The position numbers and the translations under genes were made by a program. Shown here in pieces: positions 12,494 to 18,505 of a stretch of DNA of 18,505 bases. This DNA is from Sphaerochaetaceae bacterium. Its GTDB lineage: Bacteria > Spirochaetota > Spirochaetia > Sphaerochaetales > Sphaerochaetaceae. Positions within the stretch are counted from its first letter, which is position 1, and each line of letters starts with the position of its first letter. The DNA lies in NCBI GenBank assembly GCA_023231265.1, contig JALNVT010000027.1, positions 1 through 18,505 of the forward strand, given 5' to 3'. The notes below the pieces were generated by a model. The model saw nothing but the letters and a program-made list of their open reading frames with translations. It had not been told where the DNA came from and searched no databases.

Positions 12494-14214
12494 TATTTTA
12501 CCCTCCCAATATGTAATTTTGCGCCTTCTTTATCTGTAACTGTTGCGTCAAAGATAAGGTGTGATACGAATAATGAAGTGAATAATGAACTTATGATACC
12601 AATAGCCAATGTATTAGCAAATCCCTTTACACTGCTTGAACCAAGCTGTGATAATACGAGAGCTGCAATGATGGTTGTTATGTTAGCATCCATAATTGTC
12701 CAGAAAGCTTTTCCAAAACCAGCTCTAATAGATGCCTGGGAGCTCTTTCCGAGTCTAAGTTCTTCTCTAATTCTTTCGTATATAATTACGTTAGCATCAA
12801 CGGCCATACCTAATGTAAGAATAAGACCTGCAATTGATGTCAATGTCAATGTGAAATGAAGTGCGGACAATACAGAGAGCATTATGAGTAAGTTAAATAC
12901 CAACGCCAAATCTGCAACAAGACCACTTGCTCCATAGTAAATTACCATGAACAGTACAACCAATACCAAACCAATAAGAATTGCTTCTAGACCAGCTGCA
13001 ACAGCATCTTCACCTAATGTAGCACCAACAGACTGCTGACTTGATACAATCAATTCAATTGGAAGAGCAGCTGTTCTTAGAACAATTGCTAAAGCAGAAG
13101 CTTCATCAGCTGAGAATCCAGAGATCTGAACGTCCTGTCTGATTGGCTCATTGATAGTAGCGATAGATTTTACCTTACCGTCCATTACAACAGCCATAGC
13201 ATCACCAACATGAGTTGAAGTGAATTTATAGAATGCATCACCACCAACAGCATCAAGATGGAAGTTAACAACAGGTTGACCTGTGATACCATTTGTGCCA
13301 GTTTGAGCGCTTTCTAAGTGAATACCATCAAGACCAATCTCACTGTCGATAACTACAAATCTCTGTAATTCATCGATACCGTATGAGTCTTTTGTGTAAT
13401 AACCAGCTGCAATCTTACCTGCAGGTAAGAAATCAGGCTGCTTTATAGCACCAGTATCTGTATATGCTTCTGAAGGATTTTCAGTGAAATATTCATTTAA
13501 CTTAGTAGATAATGTTTCATCAACAATCTGGAATAACAAAGAACCCTTGCCCTGTAAGAAAGTATTTACTCTTTCAGGATCTGTAGCACCAGGAATTTCA
13601 ATTAAGATTTGATCATCACCCTGCAATCTGATTTCAGGTTCACTTACACCAAATTGGTCAATTCTAGTTTGAAGAATTTCAATGTCTTGATTTACAAGTG
13701 TTTTGATCTCTGCATCAGAAGCTGATTTTCCTGCTTTCTCTTCATAGGCTGCTGTATCAGCATCCAATAAAATACTCATACCACCTTTGAGATCAAGACC
13801 AAGCTGCAATACATTATCACTTAGGGTTTTAACGCCAACAATGGTAGTACGATAATGCTGTTCAATTGTGTCGAACATATCTTTTTCTGTATAGAAACCA
13901 GCACAAAGAGTTGTGATATTCCATGAAGGAACATCTTTCTTCATTGCCTTGTAATTAGTCTTCGCTGTCTTCTCAAGATAAACAAATTCTGCTGGAACTG
14001 CTGCTTCAGCATCACTTGCTACTAAATCCTTGATAGTACGAAGATCCCTGGTAGCCTGCCCTCTGGCATACTCCCTAATTTGCTCGTTAGAGCCACTTGC
14101 GAGATCCTTGGTCTCCTGAGGAACGGCAGTATACCACTTAATAGTAGGGTATAAGAAATAGCCGCACATCAATAGAACCAAAAGAACAATGATCAGTCGA
14201 TCACGTTTTTTCAT
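12493..14214 (-). CDS. secD: Protein translocase subunit SecD
   Basis: A protein of about 573 residues, partner of SecF in the accessory Sec complex. TM1 lies at about 5-24. The periplasmic P1 domain contains L-G-L-D-L-K-G-G and Q-T-R-I-D-Q-F-G-V-S-E-P-E-I. The head region ends with F-S-A-D-E-A and V-L-R-T-A-A-L-P. Five TM segments follow from about residue 406, with the conserved L-T-L-G-M-A-V-D-A-N-V-I-I-Y-E-R-I-R-E-E motif that carries the charged residues linked to ion flow. I placed the start at the ATG at 14214: the frame also opens at a TTG at 14226, but GGAG in that extension is the ribosome binding site for the ATG. It starts about 30 bases after yajC and overlaps secF by one base. 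Confidence 0.95.
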   Translation of the reverse strand: MKKRDRLIIVLLVLLMCGYFLYPTIKWYTAVPQETKDLASGSNEQIREYARGQATRDLRTIKDLVASDAEAAVPAEFVYLEKTAKTNYKAMKKDVPSWNITTLCAGFYTEKDMFDTIEQHYRTTIVGVKTLSDNVLQLGLDLKGGMSILLDADTAAYEEKAGKSASDAEIKTLVNQDIEILQTRIDQFGVSEPEIRLQGDDQILIEIPGATDPERVNTFLQGKGSLLFQIVDETLSTKLNEYFTENPSEAYTDTGAIKQPDFLPAGKIAAGYYTKDSYGIDELQRFVVIDSEIGLDGIHLESAQTGTNGITGQPVVNFHLDAVGGDAFYKFTSTHVGDAMAVVMDGKVKSIATINEPIRQDVQISGFSADEASALAIVLRTAALPIELIVSSQQSVGATLGEDAVAAGLEAILIGLVLVVLFMVIYYGASGLVADLALVFNLLIMLSVLSALHFTLTLTSIAGLILTLGMAVDANVIIYERIREELRLGKSSQASIRAGFGKAFWTIMDANITTIIAALVLSQLGSSSVKGFANTLAIGIISSLFTSLFVSHLIFDATVTDKEGAKLHIGRVK

Positions 14215-14244
14215 AGCTTTCTCCAATCGTAACGTTTGATAATA

Positions 14245-14685
14245 TTATTTATTTTTTTTATCTGAACTTTCTGTAGATTCTTTGTCTTCAATAAGTTCTG
14301 ATTTTTCTTCTTTAGCAGCCACTGCTTCAGCTTTTGCTTTTTTCTTAGTTGAAGGTTTTGCTGCGCCCTTTTTAGAAACAACGCTGCTGATAGCACCTTT
14401 TGTAAATTCAATACGTGCATTGTCATCAACTTTTAAAACGATAGTTTTTTCGCGTACTGCCACTACAGTTCCGTGAATACCACCAATAGTTACAACTTTA
14501 TCGCCTTTTGCAACTGAACTGATCATATCTTTAGCTTCTTTATCTTTCTTTCTCTGAGGACGAATGATAAGGAAATACATAATTACGATAATAAGTGCGA
14601 AAGTAATTAGGGATGTTGCCATAGAACCTGTTGTACCTGCACTAGATGTACCGGTAGTGCCCATAAGAGTTAACAATGAATTCAT
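14245..14685 (-). CDS. yajC: Preprotein translocase subunit YajC
   Basis: A 146-residue single-pass membrane protein that binds SecD and SecF. A Gly/Thr/Ser-rich periplasmic N-terminus precedes one TM helix at about 25-43. The YajC signature I-I-R-P-Q-R-K-K-D-K-E follows, then a small basic domain (G-D-K-V-V-T-I-G-G-I-H-G-T-V) and a C-terminal tail from about 108 made almost entirely of Lys, Glu, Ala and Ser. That tail makes it longer than most family members (about 85-110 residues) and is probably disordered. The ATG at 14685 has AAGGAAGG 6 bases upstream. First gene of the yajC-secD-secF operon, with its own promoter and a structured 5' leader. Confidence 0.93.
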   Translation of the reverse strand: MNSLLTLMGTTGTSSAGTTGSMATSLITFALIIVIMYFLIIRPQRKKDKEAKDMISSVAKGDKVVTIGGIHGTVVAVREKTIVLKVDDNARIEFTKGAISSVVSKKGAAKPSTKKKAKAEAVAAKEEKSELIEDKESTESSDKKNK

Positions 14686-14763
14686 GTTAGACCTTCCTTT
14701 TATAATTCAAAACCAACATTAGGTTAATTTCGAGTAAAATGTTTCCATAAATTAGGAAATTGA

Positions 14764-14793
14764 TGATAAACCACTATTTGTGTTAGTTTATCA
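14764..14793 (-). promoter_or_regulatory. Inverted repeat in the yajC-secDF leader
   Basis: In the untranslated leader, TGATAAAC (14793-14786) pairs with GTTTATCA (14771-14764), and inside it CAC pairs with GTG across a 5-base loop with a 3-base bulge. It lies just after the putative promoter and about 80 bases before yajC, with no T run, so it is not a terminator. It may be an operator or an mRNA-stabilising or regulatory hairpin. Confidence 0.45.
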
Positions 14794-14802
14794 ATGAAAT
14801 TT

Positions 14803-14832
14803 AAAATACCATGTAAGACCAATAATAGTCAA
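14803..14832 (-). promoter_or_regulatory. Promoter of the yajC-secD-secF operon
   Basis: Read leftwards: TTGACT (14832-14827), 18 bases, TATTTT (14808-14803), between the groEL terminator and yajC. The -35 matches five of six consensus bases, the -10 four of six. It implies a leader of about 110 bases. Confidence 0.55.
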
Positions 14833-14869
14833 GAAATAGTTTTTTTATATCCAAGATTATAGAATAAAT

Positions 14870-14914
14870 ACAGAAAAAGGACCCCGTAAAGTCAATTCTT
14901 AACGAAGCCCTTTT
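14870..14914 (-). terminator. Rho-independent terminator after groEL
   Basis: AAAAGGGCTTCG (14914-14903) pairs with CGGGGTCCTTTT (14886-14875) over 12 bp including G-U pairs. The stem continues with one mismatch to a 6-base loop and is followed by TTTTTCTGTATTTATTC. It lies about 25 bases after the groEL stop. Confidence 0.85.
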
Positions 14915-14938
14915 GATCTGCTAGGCAAATTATGATAA

Positions 14939-16582
14939 TTACATCATGCCGCCCATGCCGCCCATTCCTGGATTACCAGCAGGCATTGCTGGTGCATCAT
15001 TTGATGGGATATCTGTAATTGCACATTCTGTTGTTAGAATCAATTGAGCAATTGATGCTGCATTCTGAAGTGCACAACGAGTAACTTTCATAGGATCCAA
15101 AATACCATTTTCAACCATGTTTACCCATTTCATTGCAGAAGCATCGAAACCAATACCATTCTCATTGTTCTTACATTTGTCAGCGATGATTGAACCATCA
15201 AGACCTGCATTCTCTGCAATCTGTCTGATAGGTTCTTCCAATGCACGACGTACAATTTTGTAACCAATTCTTTCATCTTCTGATAATGCTGATAGATCTT
15301 TTTTATCTAAAGCTTTTAGAGATTGAACAAGAGCTACACCACCACCAGGAATGACACCCTCTTCAATAGCAGCACGAGTTGCACTCAATGCATCTTCAAC
15401 TCTATGTTTCTTTTCTTTCAATTCAGCTTCAGTTGCAGCACCAACATTAACTACTGCTACACCACCTGCAAGTTTAGCAAGTCTTTCCTGTAGTTTTTCT
15501 CTGTCATAATCACTTGTTGATTCCATGATCTGAGCTTTAATTTGAGCTGTTCTTTCGTCAATATCAGACTTCTTACCAGCACCGTTGATGATTGTTGTAT
15601 CTTCCTTACCAACTTTAACACTCTTAGCACGGCCAAGCATTGTTAAATCAGCACTCTCTAGAGTCAAGCCAATTTCTTCACTGATCAACTGTCCACCAGT
15701 CAATACTGCGATATCTTCCAACATTGCTTTACGTCTGTCACCAAAACCAGGTGCTTTAACAGCAACAACGTTCAAGATACCACGAACACTGTTAACTACC
15801 AATGTAGCCAAAGCTTCGCTCTCTACGTCTTCAGCAATAATCAATAAAGGTTTGTTTGTCTGAGCTACTTTCTCTAGAACAGGAAGTAATTCTTTCATGT
15901 TAGATATTTTCTTGTCATAAACCAAGATGAATGGATCTTCTAAGATAGAAGTCATTGTTTCTCTGTTGTTACAGAAGTAAGCACTCAAGTAACCTCTGTC
16001 GAACTGCATACCTTCAACAAAGTCTGTAGTTGTTTCAAATGTCTTTGATTCTTCAACAGTGATAACACCATCTTTACCAACTTTTTCCATTGCATTTGAA
16101 ATTTCATCACCGATAGTTCTATCGTTGTTTGCACTGATTGTAGCAACTTGAGCAATCTCTTCTTTGTCTTTAATGGACTTAGACATCTTGCTGATCTCGC
16201 TAACTGCATCAGTTACAGCTAAATCAATACCACGACGAATACCCATTGGATTTACACCAGAAGCAACGCTCTTCATACCTTCTTTAGTAATAGCCCAAGC
16301 TAATACAGTTGCGGTAGTTGTACCATCACCAGCTACATCGTTTGTCTTTGTAGCTACTTCTTTTAGTAACTGAGCACCCATATTTTCAAAGGGATCTTCT
16401 AACTCAATTTCACGTGCTACAGATACACCATCTTTAGTTACAGTTGGAGCACCAAACTTTTTGTCTAATAAGACCAATCTACCTTTAGGTCCTAAAGTAG
16501 TCATGACTGCTCGAGAAATCTTCTCAACACCATTTACCAAAGATTTTCGTGATTCTTCACCAAATTGTAGTTGTTTTGCCAT
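14939..16582 (-). CDS. groL: Chaperonin GroEL (Hsp60)
   Basis: A 547-residue 60-kDa chaperonin of the usual length. It forms the cytoplasmic double-ring cage that refolds proteins with ATP. ATPase residues are in place: T-V-T-K-D51-G-V, G85-D86-G-T-T-T-A-T-V, and the late aspartate region around D-A-L-S-A-T-R-A-A-I-E-E-G-V-I-P-G-G-G. The C-terminus is the GGM repeat G-M-G-G-M-G-G-M-M. The ATG at 16582 follows GAGAGGA by 8 bases. It stands alone: no groES precedes it, although most bacteria have groES-groEL, and a terminator follows directly. No CIRCE operator (TTAGCACTC-N9-GAGTGCTAA) is present upstream, so HrcA control of the usual kind is unlikely. Stretches such as LTTECAITDIP look Gram-negative or spirochaetal rather than bacillar, which is the main taxonomic hint here. 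Confidence 0.98.
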   Translation of the reverse strand: MAKQLQFGEESRKSLVNGVEKISRAVMTTLGPKGRLVLLDKKFGAPTVTKDGVSVAREIELEDPFENMGAQLLKEVATKTNDVAGDGTTTATVLAWAITKEGMKSVASGVNPMGIRRGIDLAVTDAVSEISKMSKSIKDKEEIAQVATISANNDRTIGDEISNAMEKVGKDGVITVEESKTFETTTDFVEGMQFDRGYLSAYFCNNRETMTSILEDPFILVYDKKISNMKELLPVLEKVAQTNKPLLIIAEDVESEALATLVVNSVRGILNVVAVKAPGFGDRRKAMLEDIAVLTGGQLISEEIGLTLESADLTMLGRAKSVKVGKEDTTIINGAGKKSDIDERTAQIKAQIMESTSDYDREKLQERLAKLAGGVAVVNVGAATEAELKEKKHRVEDALSATRAAIEEGVIPGGGVALVQSLKALDKKDLSALSEDERIGYKIVRRALEEPIRQIAENAGLDGSIIADKCKNNENGIGFDASAMKWVNMVENGILDPMKVTRCALQNAASIAQLILTTECAITDIPSNDAPAMPAGNPGMGGMGGMM

Positions 16583-16647
16583 TATTTAAATCCTCTCTTT
16601 AAATATTGTTTAATATTAATTTAAATTAATAATTAAATGTAAATTTC

Positions 16648-16677
16648 AATATAGAAGGGAAAAATCCCTTTGTACAA
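16648..16677 (-). promoter_or_regulatory. Candidate groEL promoter with an inverted repeat in its spacer
   Basis: Read leftwards: TTGTAC (16677-16672), 18 bases, TATATT (16653-16648), about 65 bases before the groEL ATG. The spacer contains the inverted repeat AAGGGA/TCCCTT (16670-16655) with a 4-base loop. With no T run after it, this is not an obvious terminator and may be an operator. The -35 matches only three of six bases, so the promoter call is tentative; the repeat itself is clear. Confidence 0.4.
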
Positions 16678-16742
16678 AAAAGTACTAATAAATCTTAAAA
16701 TTGACAAGTAATAAATTAAATATTATTTTTATAAACAATTCC

Positions 16743-17624
16743 TTATAGTACAAGCACTCCCAGCAACATTGCAAAAATAATGCTGAATAAATTGCTCATC
16801 AAATTAACTTTGTCATTATCAAAGAAACGTATGCCCCTCACCAGAGGCAATTTCTTATTATCTATATATTCTTTTTCTGTTAATTTATTATTTTTTTCAT
16901 CGAAATAGTGAGCCTGTATTGTAGCTCCCATGACACTGTCTATCAAACATCCTGCAAATCCAGTAACTGCTGCTATCATCATAAAGGATATTGTAGAGAA
17001 GCTTGGATAGAAATAGCATGAATACCAAATCATTGCTGTTATTAGAGATGCTATGAATCCTCCAAGTGTTCCTTCGAATGAAACTCCACCAGATAGACCA
17101 CTTTTCTGAGGCTTACCTGTAATTATTGAAACAGTCACGCCTTTGAAGAGCATTCCTATCTCACCAGCAGATGTATCACATACTGCTTCACATATTGAGC
17201 CACCAAACATAAGCAGAATGATAGGATTGGGACTTATTAAATATGCAATTGCGAGAAACAAAACAAGTCCACCATTGCTGAATACCTGACCCCAATCTCT
17301 GGTATTTCCTTTTTCCTGAATCTCTTCGGCTTCCTTATATACCTCATTGTTCTCATTGATCTTTGCAAGAACTGCTGCAAGTATCATGAAAAACAGATAT
17401 ACAAGCAATCCTCCAGTTCCAAATGCAAAAATTACAATTGTACCCAAAGTAAAAGCAGCAACAGATCCAGATCCGCTCAACATTTTAAGTTTATAAGCAA
17501 TTATGGAAATAATTACCATAGTTGCAATTATATATAGATAGAAGAAAGGTAATTTTATGATGAATGCATCAATAAAACCATTTATAGAATTTGAACTTCC
17601 AGAAATCATGAAATTATCTATCAT
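16743..17624 (-). CDS. DUF92 integral membrane protein (VTE6-like, prenyl-phosphate kinase family)
   Basis: A 293-residue polytopic membrane protein of the DUF92 family. Signatures in order: R-D-W-G-Q-V-F-S-N-G-G (109-119), C-D150-T-S-A-G-E-I-G (149-157), S-G-L-S-G-G-V-S-F-E-G-T (175-186), G-C-L-I-D229-S-V-M-G-A-T-I-Q (225-237) and D-N-D-K-V-N-L-M-S-N (269-278). The plant and cyanobacterial member VTE6 phosphorylates phytyl phosphate to the diphosphate using a nucleotide triphosphate. The bacterial substrate is not known, and an isoprenyl phosphate is the reasonable guess. It overlaps the preceding kinase-like gene by four bases (ATGA) and has AGGAG 7 bases upstream of its ATG, so the pair is translated together and likely acts in sequence. 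The family call is firm; the function is inferred from the partner. Confidence 0.85.
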   Translation of the reverse strand: MIDNFMISGSSNSINGFIDAFIIKLPFFYLYIIATMVIISIIAYKLKMLSGSGSVAAFTLGTIVIFAFGTGGLLVYLFFMILAAVLAKINENNEVYKEAEEIQEKGNTRDWGQVFSNGGLVLFLAIAYLISPNPIILLMFGGSICEAVCDTSAGEIGMLFKGVTVSIITGKPQKSGLSGGVSFEGTLGGFIASLITAMIWYSCYFYPSFSTISFMMIAAVTGFAGCLIDSVMGATIQAHYFDEKNNKLTEKEYIDNKKLPLVRGIRFFDNDKVNLMSNLFSIIFAMLLGVLVL

Positions 17625-18292
17625 AGTATGGCTCCTGCTAAAACAGCTGCAATTAAAGGAACTGAAACATTATCGAGACCAAGGGGAGTCAACATCTCAA
17701 CCAGTGCAGATACAATGGATATTATAAGAGATGCAATTATTATCTGAAGGGTTCCAAATGATGTTGAAAGTGCAAAGGTGAAAACACATACAAGATTGCA
17801 GACAACTGCCATAACAAATGAACCAAGATATGTCTTTCCGCCTGTTTTGAGAGATATCTTCTTGTTTCCCCATAGAGTTCCAGTTATTGCTGCAAAGCCA
17901 TCACCATATCCCATGCACAGAACTCCAATTGTACCTGCGTAGAAAGGAAGATAACCAGAATAACAGAGATAAAGCAAAACACTGATTGAAAATGGATAGT
18001 ATATCAGACCATAGTTTCGTTTTTTACCAACAAACCCAAATATCTCACCGACTTTGGGGACCATAATTGTAAATGCATTCAAAAACATGAAAACCAGAGG
18101 TGCAATTATGACAACTTCCATGTCCAATTTAAAATGTAAATTGATCAGCCACCAGTTTGAAACACCAATATGTACGATTTTTCTTAGGATTTCATCGTTT
18201 ATTTTGGTAGTTTTCTTCAAAACAGCAACAAAAGCAAGAATTGTTAAAATAAATAAAATGGACCATATAAGGCCTGCAACGTTAGAATTCAT
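17621..18292 (-). CDS. Phytol/dolichol kinase-like membrane protein (VTE5/SEC59 family)
   Basis: A membrane protein of about 223 residues with seven or so hydrophobic helices. Family features: I-L-R-K-I-V-H-I-G-V (35-44) near the start, G-L-I-Y-Y-P (95-100), G-Y-G-D-G-F-A (128-134) and T-G-G-K-T-Y-L-G-S (150-158) as the CTP-binding region, and E199-M-L-T-P-L-G-L-D-N-V-S-V-P-L near the C-terminus. VTE5, SEC59 and DGK1 relatives phosphorylate a lipid alcohol with CTP. Here it precedes and overlaps a DUF92/VTE6-like gene, so it probably carries out the first of two phosphorylations of an isoprenoid alcohol. The start is uncertain: I use the ATG at 18292, which fits the family's N-terminus but has no Shine-Dalgarno. 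A TTG at 18361 would add 23 mostly hydrophobic residues and would lie just after the stop of the preceding open frame. Cytidylyltransferase relatives are an alternative family reading. Confidence 0.75.
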   Translation of the reverse strand: MNSNVAGLIWSILFILTILAFVAVLKKTTKINDEILRKIVHIGVSNWWLINLHFKLDMEVVIIAPLVFMFLNAFTIMVPKVGEIFGFVGKKRNYGLIYYPFSISVLLYLCYSGYLPFYAGTIGVLCMGYGDGFAAITGTLWGNKKISLKTGGKTYLGSFVMAVVCNLVCVFTFALSTSFGTLQIIIASLIISIVSALVEMLTPLGLDNVSVPLIAAVLAGAIL

Positions 18293-18364
18293 AGATAAAT
18301 AATGAATTAATAAAAATATTTTATCAAGTAGTAACAATATAATATGCAACTCAATTGACAACCT

Positions 18365-18505
18365 TCAAAGGAAGATGTAACATATTAGTAGCTTAACAGT
18401 AGCAATTACTATTTTCTTTCTCTCTTTATCCTTTCGGCAAATGTGTTGGAAACCCTTAAGATTAATAGACATTAGATTTTCTAGTTCTCGCGATACTATT
18501 TCAAG
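18365..18505 (-). CDS. Possible C-terminal end of an upstream gene (unrecognised)
   Basis: One minus-strand frame is open from the window edge for 46 codons to a TGA at 18367-18365, while the other two minus frames stop within a few codons of the edge. The peptide starts L-E-I-V-S-R-E-L-E-N-L, has a basic middle (C-R-K-D-K-E-R-K-K) and ends in a hydrophobic stretch. I do not recognise it. An open frame of this length can arise by chance in AT-rich DNA, so this is only a candidate. If real, its stop lies 3 bases before the TTG alternative start of the VTE5-like gene. Confidence 0.3.
   Translation of the reverse strand, partial: LEIVSRELENLMSINLKGFQHICRKDKERKKIVIATVKLLICYIFL

Noticed and set aside
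14215..14226. TTG start giving SecD four extra residues
   Set aside because: The extension contains the GGAG that serves as ribosome binding site for the ATG at 14214, and the ATG start gives a normal SecD N-terminus.
14211..14429. Lys-rich minus-strand frame overlapping the end of yajC
   Set aside because: A shifted reading of the Lys/Glu-rich YajC tail; low complexity explains the lack of stops.
16701..16729. TTGACA followed 17 bases later by TATTTT on the plus strand
   Set aside because: It would drive transcription antisense into the DUF92 gene, no plus-strand gene follows, and such matches are expected by chance in this very AT-rich gap.
1..18505. tRNA or rRNA genes, CRISPR arrays, insertion sequences, attachment sites
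   Set aside because: No cloverleaf-like sequence, regular direct-repeat array, transposase or terminal inverted repeat was noticed on reading; gaps between genes are short and accounted for by regulatory elements.

Overview
The window is an AT-rich, gene-dense stretch of what looks like an anaerobic, hydrogen-metabolising bacterial chromosome. Every supported gene lies on the minus strand, so the biological reading order runs from position 18505 down to 1. The taxon is uncertain. The GroEL, the SecD/SecF pair and a threonyl-tRNA synthetase without the N-terminal TGS domain remind me of host-associated or anaerobic spirochaetes (Treponema/Sphaerochaeta branch). The T-box leader in front of thrS and the clostridial-style hydrogenase locus are more typical of Firmicutes. 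I lean towards a spirochaete with clostridial-type acquisitions, but no marker here settles it.

Layout in transcription order. (1) 18505-16743: the tail of a possible upstream ORF, then an overlapping pair of membrane proteins resembling the polyprenol/phytol kinase (VTE5/SEC59) and DUF92 (VTE6, prenyl-phosphate kinase-like) families. (2) 16582-14870: a lone groEL with a strong terminator and neither groES nor a CIRCE operator. (3) 14832-11219: yajC-secD-secF, the accessory Sec membrane complex, with its own promoter, a structured leader and a terminator. (4) 11182-9564: ispH (last step of the MEP isoprenoid pathway) overlapping rex (NADH/NAD+-sensing repressor). (5) 9499-3947: a compact hydrogenase signalling operon: thioredoxin-like [2Fe-2S] protein, HydS (group C [FeFe]-hydrogenase-like sensor with a PAS domain), SpoIIE/PP2C-type phosphatase, second [2Fe-2S] protein, monomeric group B-type [FeFe]-hydrogenase, and free-methionine-(R)-sulfoxide reductase. 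(6) 3929-1822: a T-box riboswitch with a threonine specifier codon (ACC) controlling thrS. (7) 1756-1: an M32 carboxypeptidase followed by the first 48 codons of a pgsA-type phosphatidyltransferase that runs off the window.

How the parts fit: the most interesting region is rex plus the hydrogenase operon. Rex can report NADH/NAD+ at the transcriptional level. HydS probably senses H2 or electron-carrier redox state through a modified H-cluster and passes the signal through PAS to the co-translated phosphatase. A catalytically normal-looking hydrogenase is encoded downstream. The phosphatase carries a roughly 160-residue C-terminal domain that I cannot assign to a known function, and no kinase or phospho-protein target is encoded here. 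Those two gaps are where undescribed biology is most likely.

Start codons needed correction in several places. SecD and the 90-residue [2Fe-2S] protein start at internal ATGs placed correctly behind Shine-Dalgarno sequences, and thrS probably starts at its second ATG. Rex and the phosphatase start at GTG, and ispH at TTG.
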